Assembly (NCBI GenBank): GCA_038214135.1
Contig: JBBQSD010000015.1
Span: 4,619-68,618, forward strand
Origin: JANLSE01 sp038214135
Lineage (GTDB): Bacteria; Chloroflexota; Chloroflexia; Chloroflexales; Roseiflexaceae
DNA length: 64,000 nucleotides
Direction: 5' to 3'
The position numbers were made by a program, and so were the translations under genes. Within the stretch, counting starts at the first letter, position 1, and the number at the start of each line of letters is the position of its first letter. Below, in pieces: positions 1 to 8,592 of this stretch. Below the pieces are notes generated by a model. It was not told the DNA's origin. It made no database searches and saw nothing but the letters and a program-made list of their open reading frames with translations.

Positions 1-51
1 ATAAATGACCATAAAGCTTGATGGATGCGGAGGCGATTGTACCATGCTTAT

Positions 52-154
52 AGTATTTAGAAGTCAGGAGTCAGAAGCCAGAATGGGCCGATTTCAACGC
101 TTCTTGCGCCTCTGAGCGGAACCCTTCTCCTGACTCCTGACTCCTGACTCCTGG
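52..154. repeat. Inverted pair of AGGAGTC heptamer arms
   Basis: The left arm (52-85) reads as tandem AGTCAGG/AGTCAGA heptamers. The right arm (125-154) is its reverse complement (CTCCTGA x3). The pair encloses about 40 bp of unrelated sequence. The same family recurs in many spacers (31619-31791, 46160-46284, 41814-41892, 22480-22512, 57175-57200, 58312-58340 and others). It may behave as a small non-autonomous element, which is inference. Confidence 0.7.
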
Positions 155-159
155 CCTAC

Positions 160-873
160 CTACCGTACCCGTAGCGCTGCGGCCAGCACCAGATCCAGGC
201 GCAGTGTATCGTGGGCGGCGTGGCCATTGGGGAAATCCACGCGTGTGATGCGCTCCTGAACAATATGTGCAGCGGTATCGGCGAGTTCCTGCATTGCTGG
301 AGGAAGATCATTGCGTACCGTTTGGTGGAATGATGCAGTGATTCGATCAATCCGCACTGGAAACCCGTTCGATCAGCCCTTCGTAGGCACCACAGTGGCG
401 CGCAGCCTGCGTGGGATCGCCAGGGAGCGCAATCTTGGCTAGCCCGATCAGGGATGCGGCCAGTTCCTCAATAAAGAAGCTGCTGATTGCACGCTGGCAA
501 CATGTTTCGAGCAACTGGCGTGCCGCTGGGGCATTGTTACGCAGCATGGCCAGGTAGCCCTGCTGGCGCAGCACAAGGGTCGTTCCATAGCTGATATTCA
601 TCTGCTGGACGGCCTCGTTTGCCGGTAGCATCAGTTGTTGTGCTGCATCATAGCGGCCCTCTTCTATCTCAATCCGTGCAATCCGTAGCTGTGTTTCCCA
701 GGAGGCCACCAGATCATCTTCCGGTGATGTCTGTGTGAGGATATCCTCGAAGAGCTGCCGTGCGTCGTACAGATCGCCAAGGAAATACATGGCATCGGCC
801 AGATCGCCACGATAGCGCTGGATCAACACACGATTCCCAACTCGTTCTGCAACACGCACAGGATACTCACCGA
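160..873 (-). pseudogene. Frameshifted C-terminal remnant of a TPR-type transcriptional activator
   Basis: The minus strand encodes helical TPR-like sequence (GDLYDARQLFEDILTQ, RYDAAQQLM, LAMLRNNAPAARQLLE) ending in ARHCGAYEGLIER, which resembles the C-terminal repeat region of SARP/LuxR-type activators common in Chloroflexota. That frame stops at 347. The next 60 codons (FPVRIDRITASFHQTV to 160) continue in another frame, so one frameshift near 360-375 restores a plausible tail. No ATPase or DNA-binding domain precedes it: the upstream end (about 870) abuts a different gene. It is best read as a truncated, frameshifted remnant. A sequencing error could explain the frameshift but not the missing N-terminus. 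Confidence 0.6.
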
Positions 874-1242
874 TCAGCCACTCGTGTGATATAAAAGCCA
901 ACCGATGCCGATTAGAACCAGGATCGCAATGACCTGATCCAGGGTGTGTCAGCGAAAAAAAGTTCCAGTGATACGTGCCACGCCCACAAGTGTCACCGTG
1001 AACCAACTCACTGTTTGGATTTCAGGCGTGACAATCCCGAACATATTCATGTATTTGAGCGCAAACCAGTACAGCAGAATACCAACGCTAAATCCTGCAG
1101 CGGATTTCCCAAGTTCATCCCAGGCTAACCTTCCGGTTTGCCAGATTTTCGCAGCGTGAATGAAGCCCTGTGCGTCTGCTATTCCTGAAACCAGTGTAAT
1201 GCCAACAAGCAATATCAACAATTTCAGCTGTTCGGCAGACAT
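874..1242 (-). pseudogene. Small membrane protein gene with an in-frame TGA
   Basis: ATG at 1242 opens MSAEQLKLLILLVGI, a hydrophobic protein with about three membrane segments (LKLLILLVGITLVSG, AGFSVGILLYWFALKY, VSWFTVTLVGVA). It stops at a TGA at 949-951 just after TGTFFR. Reading on in the same frame gives HTLDQVIAILVLIGIGWLLY and then a second TGA at 874-876, that is, a further good membrane segment. The continuation suggests the ancestral protein was about 25 residues longer and that the first TGA is recent, a sequencing error or read through. No SECIS-like element or TGA-decoding context was recognised. The family is unknown to me. The shorter 97-residue product could still be functional. 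Confidence 0.5.
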
Positions 1243-1251
1243 GAATGACAA

Positions 1252-1615
1252 TCATCTACTCCTTCAGAGTTATTATGCGTAAAGAAGCTAATCCATCGCC
1301 CATTTGGTAACGTATTTTAACAGGGATCACCTGTCCACTGGCGATGCGAAGCACTTCAATTGGGACTATCTTATTTCCATTGAGGCATTTGTCGTCTCTA
1401 AAACTATGCCGCTCGTCAGGTGGGCGCGAGCCGAAATTCGTGCCGCGTTGATCAACCCAGTGTTTTCAGCAGTGATACTGAGAGCAATATCGACTGGCAT
1501 GGAATGTCCCACAAACTATCAGATTATTCCCATATCGCGAACTGAACTCTACTTATTCGCTCTCCAGCCTGATATACGTCTGTACGGGTTAGCATATATT
1601 CCAACATTGTGCTAT
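1252..1615. other. Spacer without a recognisable gene
   Basis: This stretch separates the divergent small membrane gene from the complex I promoter. A plus-strand open frame (1304-1675) has no family resemblance or convincing ribosome site and runs through the nuoF promoter, so it is not called. No repeat of the families seen elsewhere is evident here. Confidence 0.5.
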
Positions 1616-1644
1616 TTGACACGAAGACAGCGCAGTGGTAGAGT
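1616..1644 (+). promoter_or_regulatory. Sigma70-type promoter of the nuoF operon
   Basis: TTGACA at 1616-1621 matches the -35 consensus exactly. A 17-bp spacer separates it from TAGAGT at 1639-1644 (4 of 6 to TATAAT). The predicted start near 1651 gives a leader of about 55 nt before nuoF. The promoter implies that the operon really begins with nuoF here and that nuoA-E are transcribed elsewhere. Confidence 0.55.
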
Positions 1645-1706
1645 ATCGCCGAACTGTGTAGATCGAACTATTTGACTGAATCGCCCGACTAGAGAGCAGG
1701 TGGCCA

Positions 1707-3014
1707 ATGGCTCCCCTGAGCGAACATGTTGTGCTGCGAGACCTCGACATTCCCAATATTGCGGATTTTGATGTCTATCTGCAGCATGGTGGCTACGAGG
1801 CTCTGCGTGTTGCCATCACAGAGAAGACTGCCAACGATATTGTTGAGACGGTCAAGGCGGCTGGGTTGCGTGGCCGTGGTGGCGCTGGCTTTCCTGCCGG
1901 TGTGAAGTGGGGTTTCTTGCCCAAGGGCCTGTACCCACGCTACTTGCTGTGCAACTGCGATGAGAGCGAACCAGGCACATTTAATAACCACCAGATCATT
2001 GATCGCAATCCACATCAATTGATCGAAGGTGTCGCAATTTCGGCCTATGCGATTGAGGCGCACATCGCCTTCATCTACTGCCGAGGCGAATTTGCTGCCG
2101 CTGCGCGTCGGCTTCAGCAGGGCGTTGATCAAGCATATGCCAAGGGCTTTCTTGGTAAGAACATCTTCGGCACTGGCTATGATCTCGATATCGTTATTCA
2201 TCGTGGCGCTGGAGCCTATATCTGCGGCGAAGAAACGGCGCTGATGGAATCGCTGGAGGGCAAGATCGGCCAGCCACGCCTGAAGCCGCCGTTTCCAGCA
2301 GTTGCCGGGTTATATGGCAAACCAACAATTATCAATAATGTTGAGACACTCGCCAACGTGCCGGTGATTCTCAATAAAGGTGTGGCCTGGTATCGCCAGT
2401 TCGGTACCGAAAAAAGCCCCGGTACGAAAGTCTTCTCACTTTCTGGCCATGTGAATAAACCAGGCAATTATGAACTACCGTTTGGCACACCACTGCGCGA
2501 ACTGGTGTATAGCGCCGATTATGGTGGCGGCATGCGCGGAGATCGCCAGCCGAAGATTATCATTCCGGGTGGCGCATCGGCAGCCTGGCTGACCGGCGAT
2601 AAACTGGATGTGACTCTTGATTACGAGGCGCTTGGCGCGGCAGGCACCATGCTCGGCTCGGGTGCCGTGATCATCCTGGACGAGACCGTCAGCGCCGTTG
2701 AATTGGCCTACAAAATGGATGAATTCTTCAAGCATGAATCGTGTGGGAAATGCACGCCATGCCGCGAAGGCACCCACTTCCTGGTCAAGACGCTGCATCG
2801 CATGACGCATGGTCACGGGCGTAAGGGCGATATTCCGCTGCTCACCGATGTCTATAATCAGATGGCCGGTAACTGCTTCTGTCTGCTTGGCGAAAGTGCG
2901 GTCATGCCGATCAAGAGTGCGCTGCGGCTGTTCCCACAGGAATTCGATGATGCAATTGCCAAAGGCGCTGCAGCGGGCAATGGCGCTAACACGATTCCGT
3001 TGCTGGTTCGCTAG
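1707..3014 (+). CDS. nuoF: NADH-quinone oxidoreductase subunit F
   Basis: This is the 51-kDa flavoprotein of complex I, which takes electrons from NADH onto FMN and the N3 iron-sulfur cluster in the peripheral arm. The 435 residues match the usual size. Visible motifs are the glycine-rich GRGGAGFPAG (about 56-65), CNCDESEPGTF (about 82-92), GAGAYICGEETA (about 167-178) and the N3 ligands CGKCTPC (346-352) plus a distal Cys near 392. The ATG at 1707 follows AGCAGGTGG. It is the first gene of a nuoFGHIJKLMN run, and NuoE, its usual upstream partner, is absent from the window. All key residues are present and there is no sign of decay. Confidence 0.97.
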   Translation: MAPLSEHVVLRDLDIPNIADFDVYLQHGGYEALRVAITEKTANDIVETVKAAGLRGRGGAGFPAGVKWGFLPKGLYPRYLLCNCDESEPGTFNNHQIIDRNPHQLIEGVAISAYAIEAHIAFIYCRGEFAAAARRLQQGVDQAYAKGFLGKNIFGTGYDLDIVIHRGAGAYICGEETALMESLEGKIGQPRLKPPFPAVAGLYGKPTIINNVETLANVPVILNKGVAWYRQFGTEKSPGTKVFSLSGHVNKPGNYELPFGTPLRELVYSADYGGGMRGDRQPKIIIPGGASAAWLTGDKLDVTLDYEALGAAGTMLGSGAVIILDETVSAVELAYKMDEFFKHESCGKCTPCREGTHFLVKTLHRMTHGHGRKGDIPLLTDVYNQMAGNCFCLLGESAVMPIKSALRLFPQEFDDAIAKGAAAGNGANTIPLLVR

Positions 3015-3120
3015 CATGAACATGCCGATAGCCAAGATTAAAGGCTTTTTTCGTCATCAATGTATGCTCGAATAAGACCGGCAATCAGGCAATCAGGCAA
3101 TCGGTAGGCTGGAGGTTGCA

Positions 3121-3675
3121 ATGACAACAATAACCCGCTGGACATCAGCAGATCTCGAAACGTTTCCCGATGATGGCAAGCGCTATGAGATCGTTGACGG
3201 AGAATTGCTTGTGTCAAAACAACCAAATTGGTTTCATCAACGTGCATGCACAAAACTTGCGTATTTCTTGATTACCTGGGATGTTCAGTCAGGTTTGGGT
3301 GTTACCAACACTGCACCCAGTGTAATCTTCGATGAAGATGAGGACGTTGCACCAGATGTCGTCTGGATAAGTAATGAGCGCCTTGCGACGGCTCTGTCGC
3401 CAGATGGCAAACTGCATGCCGCTCCCGAATTGGTTGTTGAAGCACTTTCGCCCGGAATAACTAACGAGCGCCGGGATCGGCAGACAAAGCTGAAACTGTA
3501 TACGCAACGGGCTGTGCTTGAGTATTGGATTGTGGATTGGCAGCGCCGCCAGGTCGAGGTCTATCGCCGCGAACAAGGATTGCTGCGGCTTGTCACCACC
3601 CTGATTGCCGAAGAAGAGTTGACCTCGCCGCATCTGCCGGGATTTCGTTGTGTGGTTGCACGGATTTTCGAGTAA
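3121..3675 (+). CDS. Uma2-family PD-(D/E)XK endonuclease-like protein (DUF820)
   Basis: The 184-residue protein has the Uma2/DUF820 pattern: an N-terminal LETFPDDGKRYEIVDGELLV, then a nuclease-like core with VAPDVVWI (about 77-84), PELVVEALSP (about 100-109) and KLKLYTQRAVLEYWIVD (about 122-138), which supply the Asp, Glu and Lys of the restriction-like fold. The family is abundant in cyanobacteria and Chloroflexota, and its biological role is poorly defined. GGAGG precedes the ATG. It interrupts the complex I operon between nuoF and nuoG, in the same direction. Three tandem copies of GGCAATCA lie just upstream (about 3080-3101). The gene looks like an insertion rather than a complex I component. 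Confidence 0.88.
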   Translation: MTTITRWTSADLETFPDDGKRYEIVDGELLVSKQPNWFHQRACTKLAYFLITWDVQSGLGVTNTAPSVIFDEDEDVAPDVVWISNERLATALSPDGKLHAAPELVVEALSPGITNERRDRQTKLKLYTQRAVLEYWIVDWQRRQVEVYRREQGLLRLVTTLIAEEELTSPHLPGFRCVVARIFE

Positions 3676-3680
3676 AGACG

Positions 3681-3767
3681 ATGACGACAATAACCCGCTG
3701 GACAACTGATATTGTCGAAACGCTACCGCAGAAGGGCTTTAGCCCGTTACAAAGCGATGCGCGATAG
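3681..3767 (+). pseudogene. Truncated second copy of the Uma2 gene start
   Basis: ATG at 3681 begins MTTITRWTTDIVETLP, nearly the same as the first 15 residues of the intact Uma2 gene (MTTITRWTSADLETFP), and the nucleotide match starts exactly at the ATG. After about 16 codons similarity stops and the sequence becomes palindromic filler (GGGCTTTAGCCC, GCGATGCGCGATAGCGC) up to 3800. This is a 5' stub left by deletion or recombination of a tandem duplicate. Confidence 0.75.
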
Positions 3768-3814
3768 CGCAACATTTACGCTTCAGCGTACTAGCAGGAT
3801 TGTGATATACGTCT

Positions 3815-6502
3815 ATGGCTGATGTTACCCTTGTGATCGACGGCCAGACCGTTACCGTTCCGGCGGGCACGAATATCGTTGATGCGGCCCGCGCAACCAG
3901 CGTGGCCGTGCCGGTGTTCTGTTACCATCCGAAGATGAAGCCAGTTGGCATGTGCCGCATGTGCATGGTCGAAGTCTGGACACCCAAGATCGATCCAGCT
4001 ACCCGTCAGGTCGTGATCGGCGAGGATGGCAAACCGGTGCTGGCATTGATGATGGGCAAGCTGCAACCCGGCTGTGTCACGCCTGTTAGCGATGGCATGG
4101 AGGTTCGCACCGGCACCGATAAAGTCAAGTTCACCCAGAAGGGCATGCTCGAATTCCTGCTGACTTCGCATCCATTGGATTGCCCGGTGTGCGATAAGGG
4201 TGGCGAGTGCCCATTGCAGAACCTGACGATGCAATGGGGGCCTGGGCTTTCGCGCTTCGATTATGAGGATAAGGTTCATTTCGAGAAGCCCATCCCGCTT
4301 GGCGATCTGATCTATCTTGATCGTGAGCGCTGCATCCTGTGTTCGCGCTGTGTGCGTTTCGAGGATGATCTGGCCGGCGATGAGGTGCTTGGTTTCGATA
4401 ATCGTGGCCGTTCGTGGGAGATTATCGCCAAGGGTGAACCGGCCTTCGATAGCAAATTCTCCGGTAATACCACCGATATATGCCCGGTTGGCGCACTGAC
4501 AACCGCCGATTTCCGCTTCAAGGCGCGTGTCTGGGAACTCCAGCCGGTGCCGAGTGTGTGTACGCACTGTTCGGTTGGCTGCAACCTGACGCTCGATATG
4601 CGCCATAATGAGCTGAAACGGGTAATGCCACGCGAGAACGATTTCGTGAATGAGATCTGGCTGTGTGATAAGGGCCGCTTTGGCATGCGCGCAATGGCAA
4701 GCAGTGATCGCCTGACCACACCGCTCATCCGCCGTAATGGTCAGCTCGTTCCGGCATCCTGGGATGATGCCCTGGCACTCGTCGCCGATAAACTGGCAAG
4801 TGCTGGTGGCGCAGCAATCGGTGGGATTGCTGGCCCAAGCCTGCCAAATGAGGATCTATTCCTGTTCGCGCGCTTGTTCCGCGAAACACTCGGTTCCAAT
4901 AATCTGGATTATCGCCCAGGGGCCGCCAACGACCCAGCAATCGATACATGGAGTGCTGCGTTTGGTGTTGGCCTGGGAACAAACCTGATGACGCTTGGCA
5001 AGGGCACATCCATCCTGATTGTTGGTGCCGATCCAGAGGAAGAAGCGCCACTCTACACACTGCGTGTGCGGGCCATCCAGAGCCGTGGCGGCGATCTAAC
5101 CGTCATTAACCCATACCCAACCAAACTGGGCAAATCGGCGAATCGTAGTATCGCTCCCAAACCAGGAACCGGCCCCCATGTTGTGCTGGCAGTATTGAAG
5201 ACTATTCTGGACGAAAAGCTGGCCAAGGTCGATGGGTATGGCAATCGGTTGCGTGGATTGGACGAACTGACCAGAACGCTGGCAAATGAGACGGTTGAGG
5301 GGTTGTGTTCCACGGCTGGCGTTTCCGCCGATACGGTGCGGGCTGCGGCGCGTGCCTTTGCTGCCGCCGATAATGGCATCATCCTGTTTGGCCGATTGGC
5401 ACTGAGCGTTGGTTCGGCACTGACCGATGCAATTGCAGCGTTGGCGGTTGTGGCTGGCAAAGTTGGCCGTGCCAATAACGGCCTGATTGGCCTGGTCGAA
5501 CAGAATGCTCGTGCAGCCATCGATCTTGGTGTGCGGCCAGATGGAGCCAAAGCAGGGCTGAGTGCCCGCGAGATGCTGGCAGCTGCCAACAATGGTTCGC
5601 TGAAGGCATTGTTTGTTGCTGGAATTGACCCAGCTGCCGAGAATGCTGCTGCTGCTCAGGCGCTTGATGCACTCGATTTCCTGGTTGTGCAGGATCTATT
5701 CCTGACGGAGACGGCCAAACTTGCTGATGTTGTGCTACCACTCGCGGCGGTTGCCGAACGTGAAGGCACTGTTACAAATGCGGAGCGGCGTGTTCAGCGC
5801 TTCCGACAGGCCCAGCGCAATAGCGCCGATGTTCGCGCACTCTGGCAGGTGGCCCAGCAACTGGCGCTGATGGTTGCTGAGGGCGCACTGGTTGGTGCAA
5901 GCGCAAATGGCAAAGTTCTGAATGGTAAGCCAAATAGCGCTGCCACCTGGGATTATGTGGTGGGTGAGGATGTGAGTGAGGCGATTGCCGCCAATGTGCG
6001 CGGCTATGCCAATGCAACACTCGCGCAGCTCTCGGCCAATAGCGGAACCTGGGGCCGCCAATCGAGCGAACAGGTGTATTACGATGGCACTTCCTATGAG
6101 AATGTCGAAGGTATTGGCATTCAACTGCCGACCACAATCGATGATCCAAAGAGCCCAATCAGCATCACAGTGCGGGTTCCACAAGCAGCCGAATTTGCCG
6201 ATGGAACGCTGGCATTGATTGCTGCACCACGCGCCTACGATAATGGCGATTGGGGCCGTGGATCGAAACTGGCACCACGTATGGTTCCGGCACACGTCAT
6301 CCTCAGTGTTGCCGATGCACAGAAACTCGGGGTTGCCATCGGTGACCAAATAACACTACGCTCAACGGCGGGCGAGATTACCCTACCTGCCCAGATCGAT
6401 TCTGGGTTGGTGAGTGGCCTGGCGTTGGCACCATTGGTTCGTGGTTCTGGGATGGCCGGGGTGGCGACGGGCGCAATAACGGTTGTGACGGTTGTACGCT
6501 GA
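3815..6502 (+). CDS. nuoG: NADH-quinone oxidoreductase subunit G
   Basis: This is the large iron-sulfur subunit of the complex I peripheral arm (895 residues; E. coli has 908). The N-terminus is a 2Fe-2S ferredoxin domain (VFCYH, CRMCMVEV). It is followed by the His/Cys cluster HPLDCPVCDKGGECPLQ (about 123-139), a 4Fe-4S set CILCSRC (about 171-177) with a distant DICPVGALT, and the additional VCTHCSVGC cluster (about 247-255) that opens the molybdopterin-oxidoreductase-like domain. The remainder is the degenerate molybdopterin fold with a C-terminal dinucleotide-binding-like domain. The ribosome site before ATG 3815 is weak. nuoH follows after 9 bp. The long gap to nuoF holds the Uma2 insertion. 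Confidence 0.96.
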   Translation: MADVTLVIDGQTVTVPAGTNIVDAARATSVAVPVFCYHPKMKPVGMCRMCMVEVWTPKIDPATRQVVIGEDGKPVLALMMGKLQPGCVTPVSDGMEVRTGTDKVKFTQKGMLEFLLTSHPLDCPVCDKGGECPLQNLTMQWGPGLSRFDYEDKVHFEKPIPLGDLIYLDRERCILCSRCVRFEDDLAGDEVLGFDNRGRSWEIIAKGEPAFDSKFSGNTTDICPVGALTTADFRFKARVWELQPVPSVCTHCSVGCNLTLDMRHNELKRVMPRENDFVNEIWLCDKGRFGMRAMASSDRLTTPLIRRNGQLVPASWDDALALVADKLASAGGAAIGGIAGPSLPNEDLFLFARLFRETLGSNNLDYRPGAANDPAIDTWSAAFGVGLGTNLMTLGKGTSILIVGADPEEEAPLYTLRVRAIQSRGGDLTVINPYPTKLGKSANRSIAPKPGTGPHVVLAVLKTILDEKLAKVDGYGNRLRGLDELTRTLANETVEGLCSTAGVSADTVRAAARAFAAADNGIILFGRLALSVGSALTDAIAALAVVAGKVGRANNGLIGLVEQNARAAIDLGVRPDGAKAGLSAREMLAAANNGSLKALFVAGIDPAAENAAAAQALDALDFLVVQDLFLTETAKLADVVLPLAAVAEREGTVTNAERRVQRFRQAQRNSADVRALWQVAQQLALMVAEGALVGASANGKVLNGKPNSAATWDYVVGEDVSEAIAANVRGYANATLAQLSANSGTWGRQSSEQVYYDGTSYENVEGIGIQLPTTIDDPKSPISITVRVPQAAEFADGTLALIAAPRAYDNGDWGRGSKLAPRMVPAHVILSVADAQKLGVAIGDQITLRSTAGEITLPAQIDSGLVSGLALAPLVRGSGMAGVATGAITVVTVVR

Positions 6503-6511
6503 GGAAACATT

Positions 6512-7717
6512 ATGGATTTCGTCGGGATTCTGATCCTGATCGTCAAATGCATTGTGCTGGCATTGGCTGCCACAACGCTATTTGCCTATTTTACGCTGTT
6601 CGAACGCACACTGCTGGCACGTTTCCAGAACCGCATCGGCCCCAATCGGGCTGGTTATATCCCATTGCCAGGCGGCGGAAAATTGTTCGGCGGGATGTTT
6701 CAGCCGCTTGCTGATGCGGTCAAGCTGTTCTTTAAAGAAGATGTAACCCCGATCATGGCCGATAAGTGGGTCTATCTGATCGCGCCTGGTTTTGCCGTCA
6801 TCCCGGCACTGATTATCTGGGCCACAATTCCATTAGGGTTCTGGCCAGATGGGCAGGGTGGCAATATTCTACAGGTTGCGGAAGTCAATGTCGGCATCCT
6901 GTATCTGTTAGCAATCACATCGCTTGGCGTGTATGGGATCGCGATTGCTGGCTGGGCCTCGAATAATAAGTACTCGATGCTTGGCGGTATTCGTGCATCG
7001 GCTCAGGTTATTTCATACGAACTGGCACTTGGGCTGGCGGTGTTGTGTGTTGTCATGCAGGCGCAGAGCTTCAGCACCGGCGAAATCGTACTCAAGCAGA
7101 ATGGCATGTGGAATATCGTGCCGCAGTTCCTGGCGTTCTTCCTGTTTCTGGTTGCATCAACAGCAGAGGTTGTGCGCTCGCCCTTCGATCTGGTCGAGGC
7201 CGAGCAGGAATTGGTTGGCGGGTATAACACCGAATATGGCTCGATGAAATTCGCGCTGTTCTTCATGTCCGAATATATCAAGCTGGTCGCCATGAATGCG
7301 ATTGCAGTCACACTCTTTCTTGGTGGCTGGACCTTCCCTGGCCTGGAGACATTACGCACCGCGCTGCTCAGTTCTGCTGGCGAACCGGTTGCCAATGCCG
7401 TGTTTGGCTTGCTCTCGCTTGGCTCATTCCTCTTGAAAGTCACAGCACTCTCGTTCCTTTCCGTATGGGTACGTGCAACCGTGCCACGGGTGCGCTATGA
7501 TCAACTGATGAGTCTGGGCTGGAAGATTCTGCTGCCATTGGCATTGATCCAGGTGGCTGTCACAGCGGTATTAGGCGTACTGGTTCCGGATCGCACCCTG
7601 AATGCCATTCTTGGCCTGGTGATCGGGATCATTATCATTGCCATCACGGCTGCACGTAATGGGCGGCAAACATCAACGGCTGGTAATGTCACATTGGTCA
7701 AGAAACCGGTGCCCTAG
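6512..7717 (+). CDS. nuoH: NADH-quinone oxidoreductase subunit H
   Basis: This membrane subunit of complex I lies at the junction with the peripheral arm and forms the quinone pocket. The 401 residues contain about eight or nine hydrophobic segments. Signature stretches are ERTLLARFQNRIGPNRAG (about 29-46), FFKEDVTP (about 75-82) and RSPFDLVEAEQELVGGYNTE (about 222-241), with the conserved acidic loop intact. The C-terminus carries an extra hydrophilic tail (RNGRQTSTAGNVTL). The start follows GAGGAAAC 9 bp after nuoG. Downstream, a 280-bp repeat-rich spacer separates it from nuoI. Confidence 0.96.
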   Translation: MDFVGILILIVKCIVLALAATTLFAYFTLFERTLLARFQNRIGPNRAGYIPLPGGGKLFGGMFQPLADAVKLFFKEDVTPIMADKWVYLIAPGFAVIPALIIWATIPLGFWPDGQGGNILQVAEVNVGILYLLAITSLGVYGIAIAGWASNNKYSMLGGIRASAQVISYELALGLAVLCVVMQAQSFSTGEIVLKQNGMWNIVPQFLAFFLFLVASTAEVVRSPFDLVEAEQELVGGYNTEYGSMKFALFFMSEYIKLVAMNAIAVTLFLGGWTFPGLETLRTALLSSAGEPVANAVFGLLSLGSFLLKVTALSFLSVWVRATVPRVRYDQLMSLGWKILLPLALIQVAVTAVLGVLVPDRTLNAILGLVIGIIIIAITAARNGRQTSTAGNVTLVKKPVP

Positions 7718-7721
7718 ATTA

Positions 7722-7987
7722 GTATTCAGGAGTCAGTATTCAGGAGACAGAATGTGTTGATAAAGGGGGTTGGGTAGGTAGCCCTCCGTAACACGCATTC
7801 CGCTAGCGATCTTCGAGTAGCACATTATCCAGCGGGGTTTGGGGCGTAGCTCCCAAGTAATACTCCTTCGGGTGTGATGCGGCGTGGTGATCTTCAGGAG
7901 CACATTATCCAGCGGGGTTTGGGGGCCGCAGGCCCCCGAGTAGTACTCTTTCTGGTGAGGTTTAGCAAAGCTAAACCTCACCAGAAA
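7722..7987. repeat. Repeat-rich nuoH-nuoI spacer with direct repeats and a perfect hairpin
   Basis: The spacer begins with heptamer repeats (TTCAGGAGTCAG, 7722-7750). Two direct repeats of about 37 bp follow at 7808 and 7889, sharing CACATTATCCAGCGGGG and differing in the small palindrome that follows. It ends with a perfect 18-bp stem (7949-7966 with 7970-7987) and an AAA loop, only 12 nt before the nuoI start. No T-run follows, so this is not a classical terminator. It could act as an mRNA processing or stability element within the operon (inference). Confidence 0.8.
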
Positions 7988-7999
7988 CGGAGAAAAAGA

Positions 8000-8497
8000 A
8001 TGCTCGGTCAGATTTTCAAAGGGCTTGGGACGACGTTCAAGTACCTGTTCAAAAAACCAGTCACGGTTCAATACCCGGAAGTAAAGCGGCCTGTGCGCGA
8101 GCGCTTTCGTGGTCGCCATCAGCTCAAGCGCTTCGCCAATGGCATGGAACGCTGCATTGGCTGTTCGTTGTGTGCCGCCGCCTGTCCCGCCGATGCGATC
8201 CTGGTGGTTCCGGCAGAGAATAACCCACAGCGGCCAAATTCACCAGGCGAGCGCTATGCGGCAACCTATGAGATCAATATGCTACGCTGCATCTACTGTG
8301 GCTATTGTGAGGATGCCTGTCCGACCAATGCGATCGTGCTTGAGCATCAGTATGAGCTGTCGTTCTATGATCGCAAATCATCAATCTATACCAAGGATAT
8401 GTTGCTGGTTGCAGCCGATAAAGGCTATGGCGATATTCCGCCGGTGCTGCAGCAACTCAACCGTCGGCCAAGCCCGCCAGCGCAGATTGACCTGTAA
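8000..8497 (+). CDS. nuoI: NADH-quinone oxidoreductase subunit I
   Basis: This peripheral-arm subunit carries clusters N6a and N6b. The 165-residue protein has two 4Fe-4S ferredoxin motifs, CIGCSLCAAACPADAI (about 53-68) and CIYCGYCEDACPTNAI (about 97-112), as required. The frame is open upstream to 7874, but that part is repeat DNA. The ATG at 8000 has GGAG seven bases upstream and starts the typical amphipathic LGQIFKGLGTTFKYLFKKP helix. It lies directly downstream of the 18-bp hairpin and upstream of nuoJ. Confidence 0.95.
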   Translation: MLGQIFKGLGTTFKYLFKKPVTVQYPEVKRPVRERFRGRHQLKRFANGMERCIGCSLCAAACPADAILVVPAENNPQRPNSPGERYAATYEINMLRCIYCGYCEDACPTNAIVLEHQYELSFYDRKSSIYTKDMLLVAADKGYGDIPPVLQQLNRRPSPPAQIDL

Positions 8498-8592
8498 GAA
8501 GCCGTCAGCTCTCAGCCGTCAGCTCTCAGTTGCAAGCATCACTGATCGTTGAACACTGAAAGCTGAAAGCTGAAAGCTGAAAGCTCATATCT
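8498..8592. repeat. AGCTCTCAGC...CTGAAAGCT repeat between nuoI and nuoJ
   Basis: The 95-bp spacer consists of CAGCTCTCAGCCGTCAGCTC on the left and four tandem CTGAAAG units on the right (about 8556-8585). The arms resemble those of the two larger elements at 49382-49518 and 50046-50196, so this is probably a shortened member of that family. Confidence 0.65.

Noticed and set aside
949..951. TGA as selenocysteine codon
   Set aside because: No Sec-type family, no SECIS-like hairpin noticed after the codon, and the neighbouring gene is itself decayed.
1304..1675. 123-codon plus-strand open frame before nuoF
   Set aside because: No family resemblance, no ribosome site, and it overlaps the predicted nuoF promoter.
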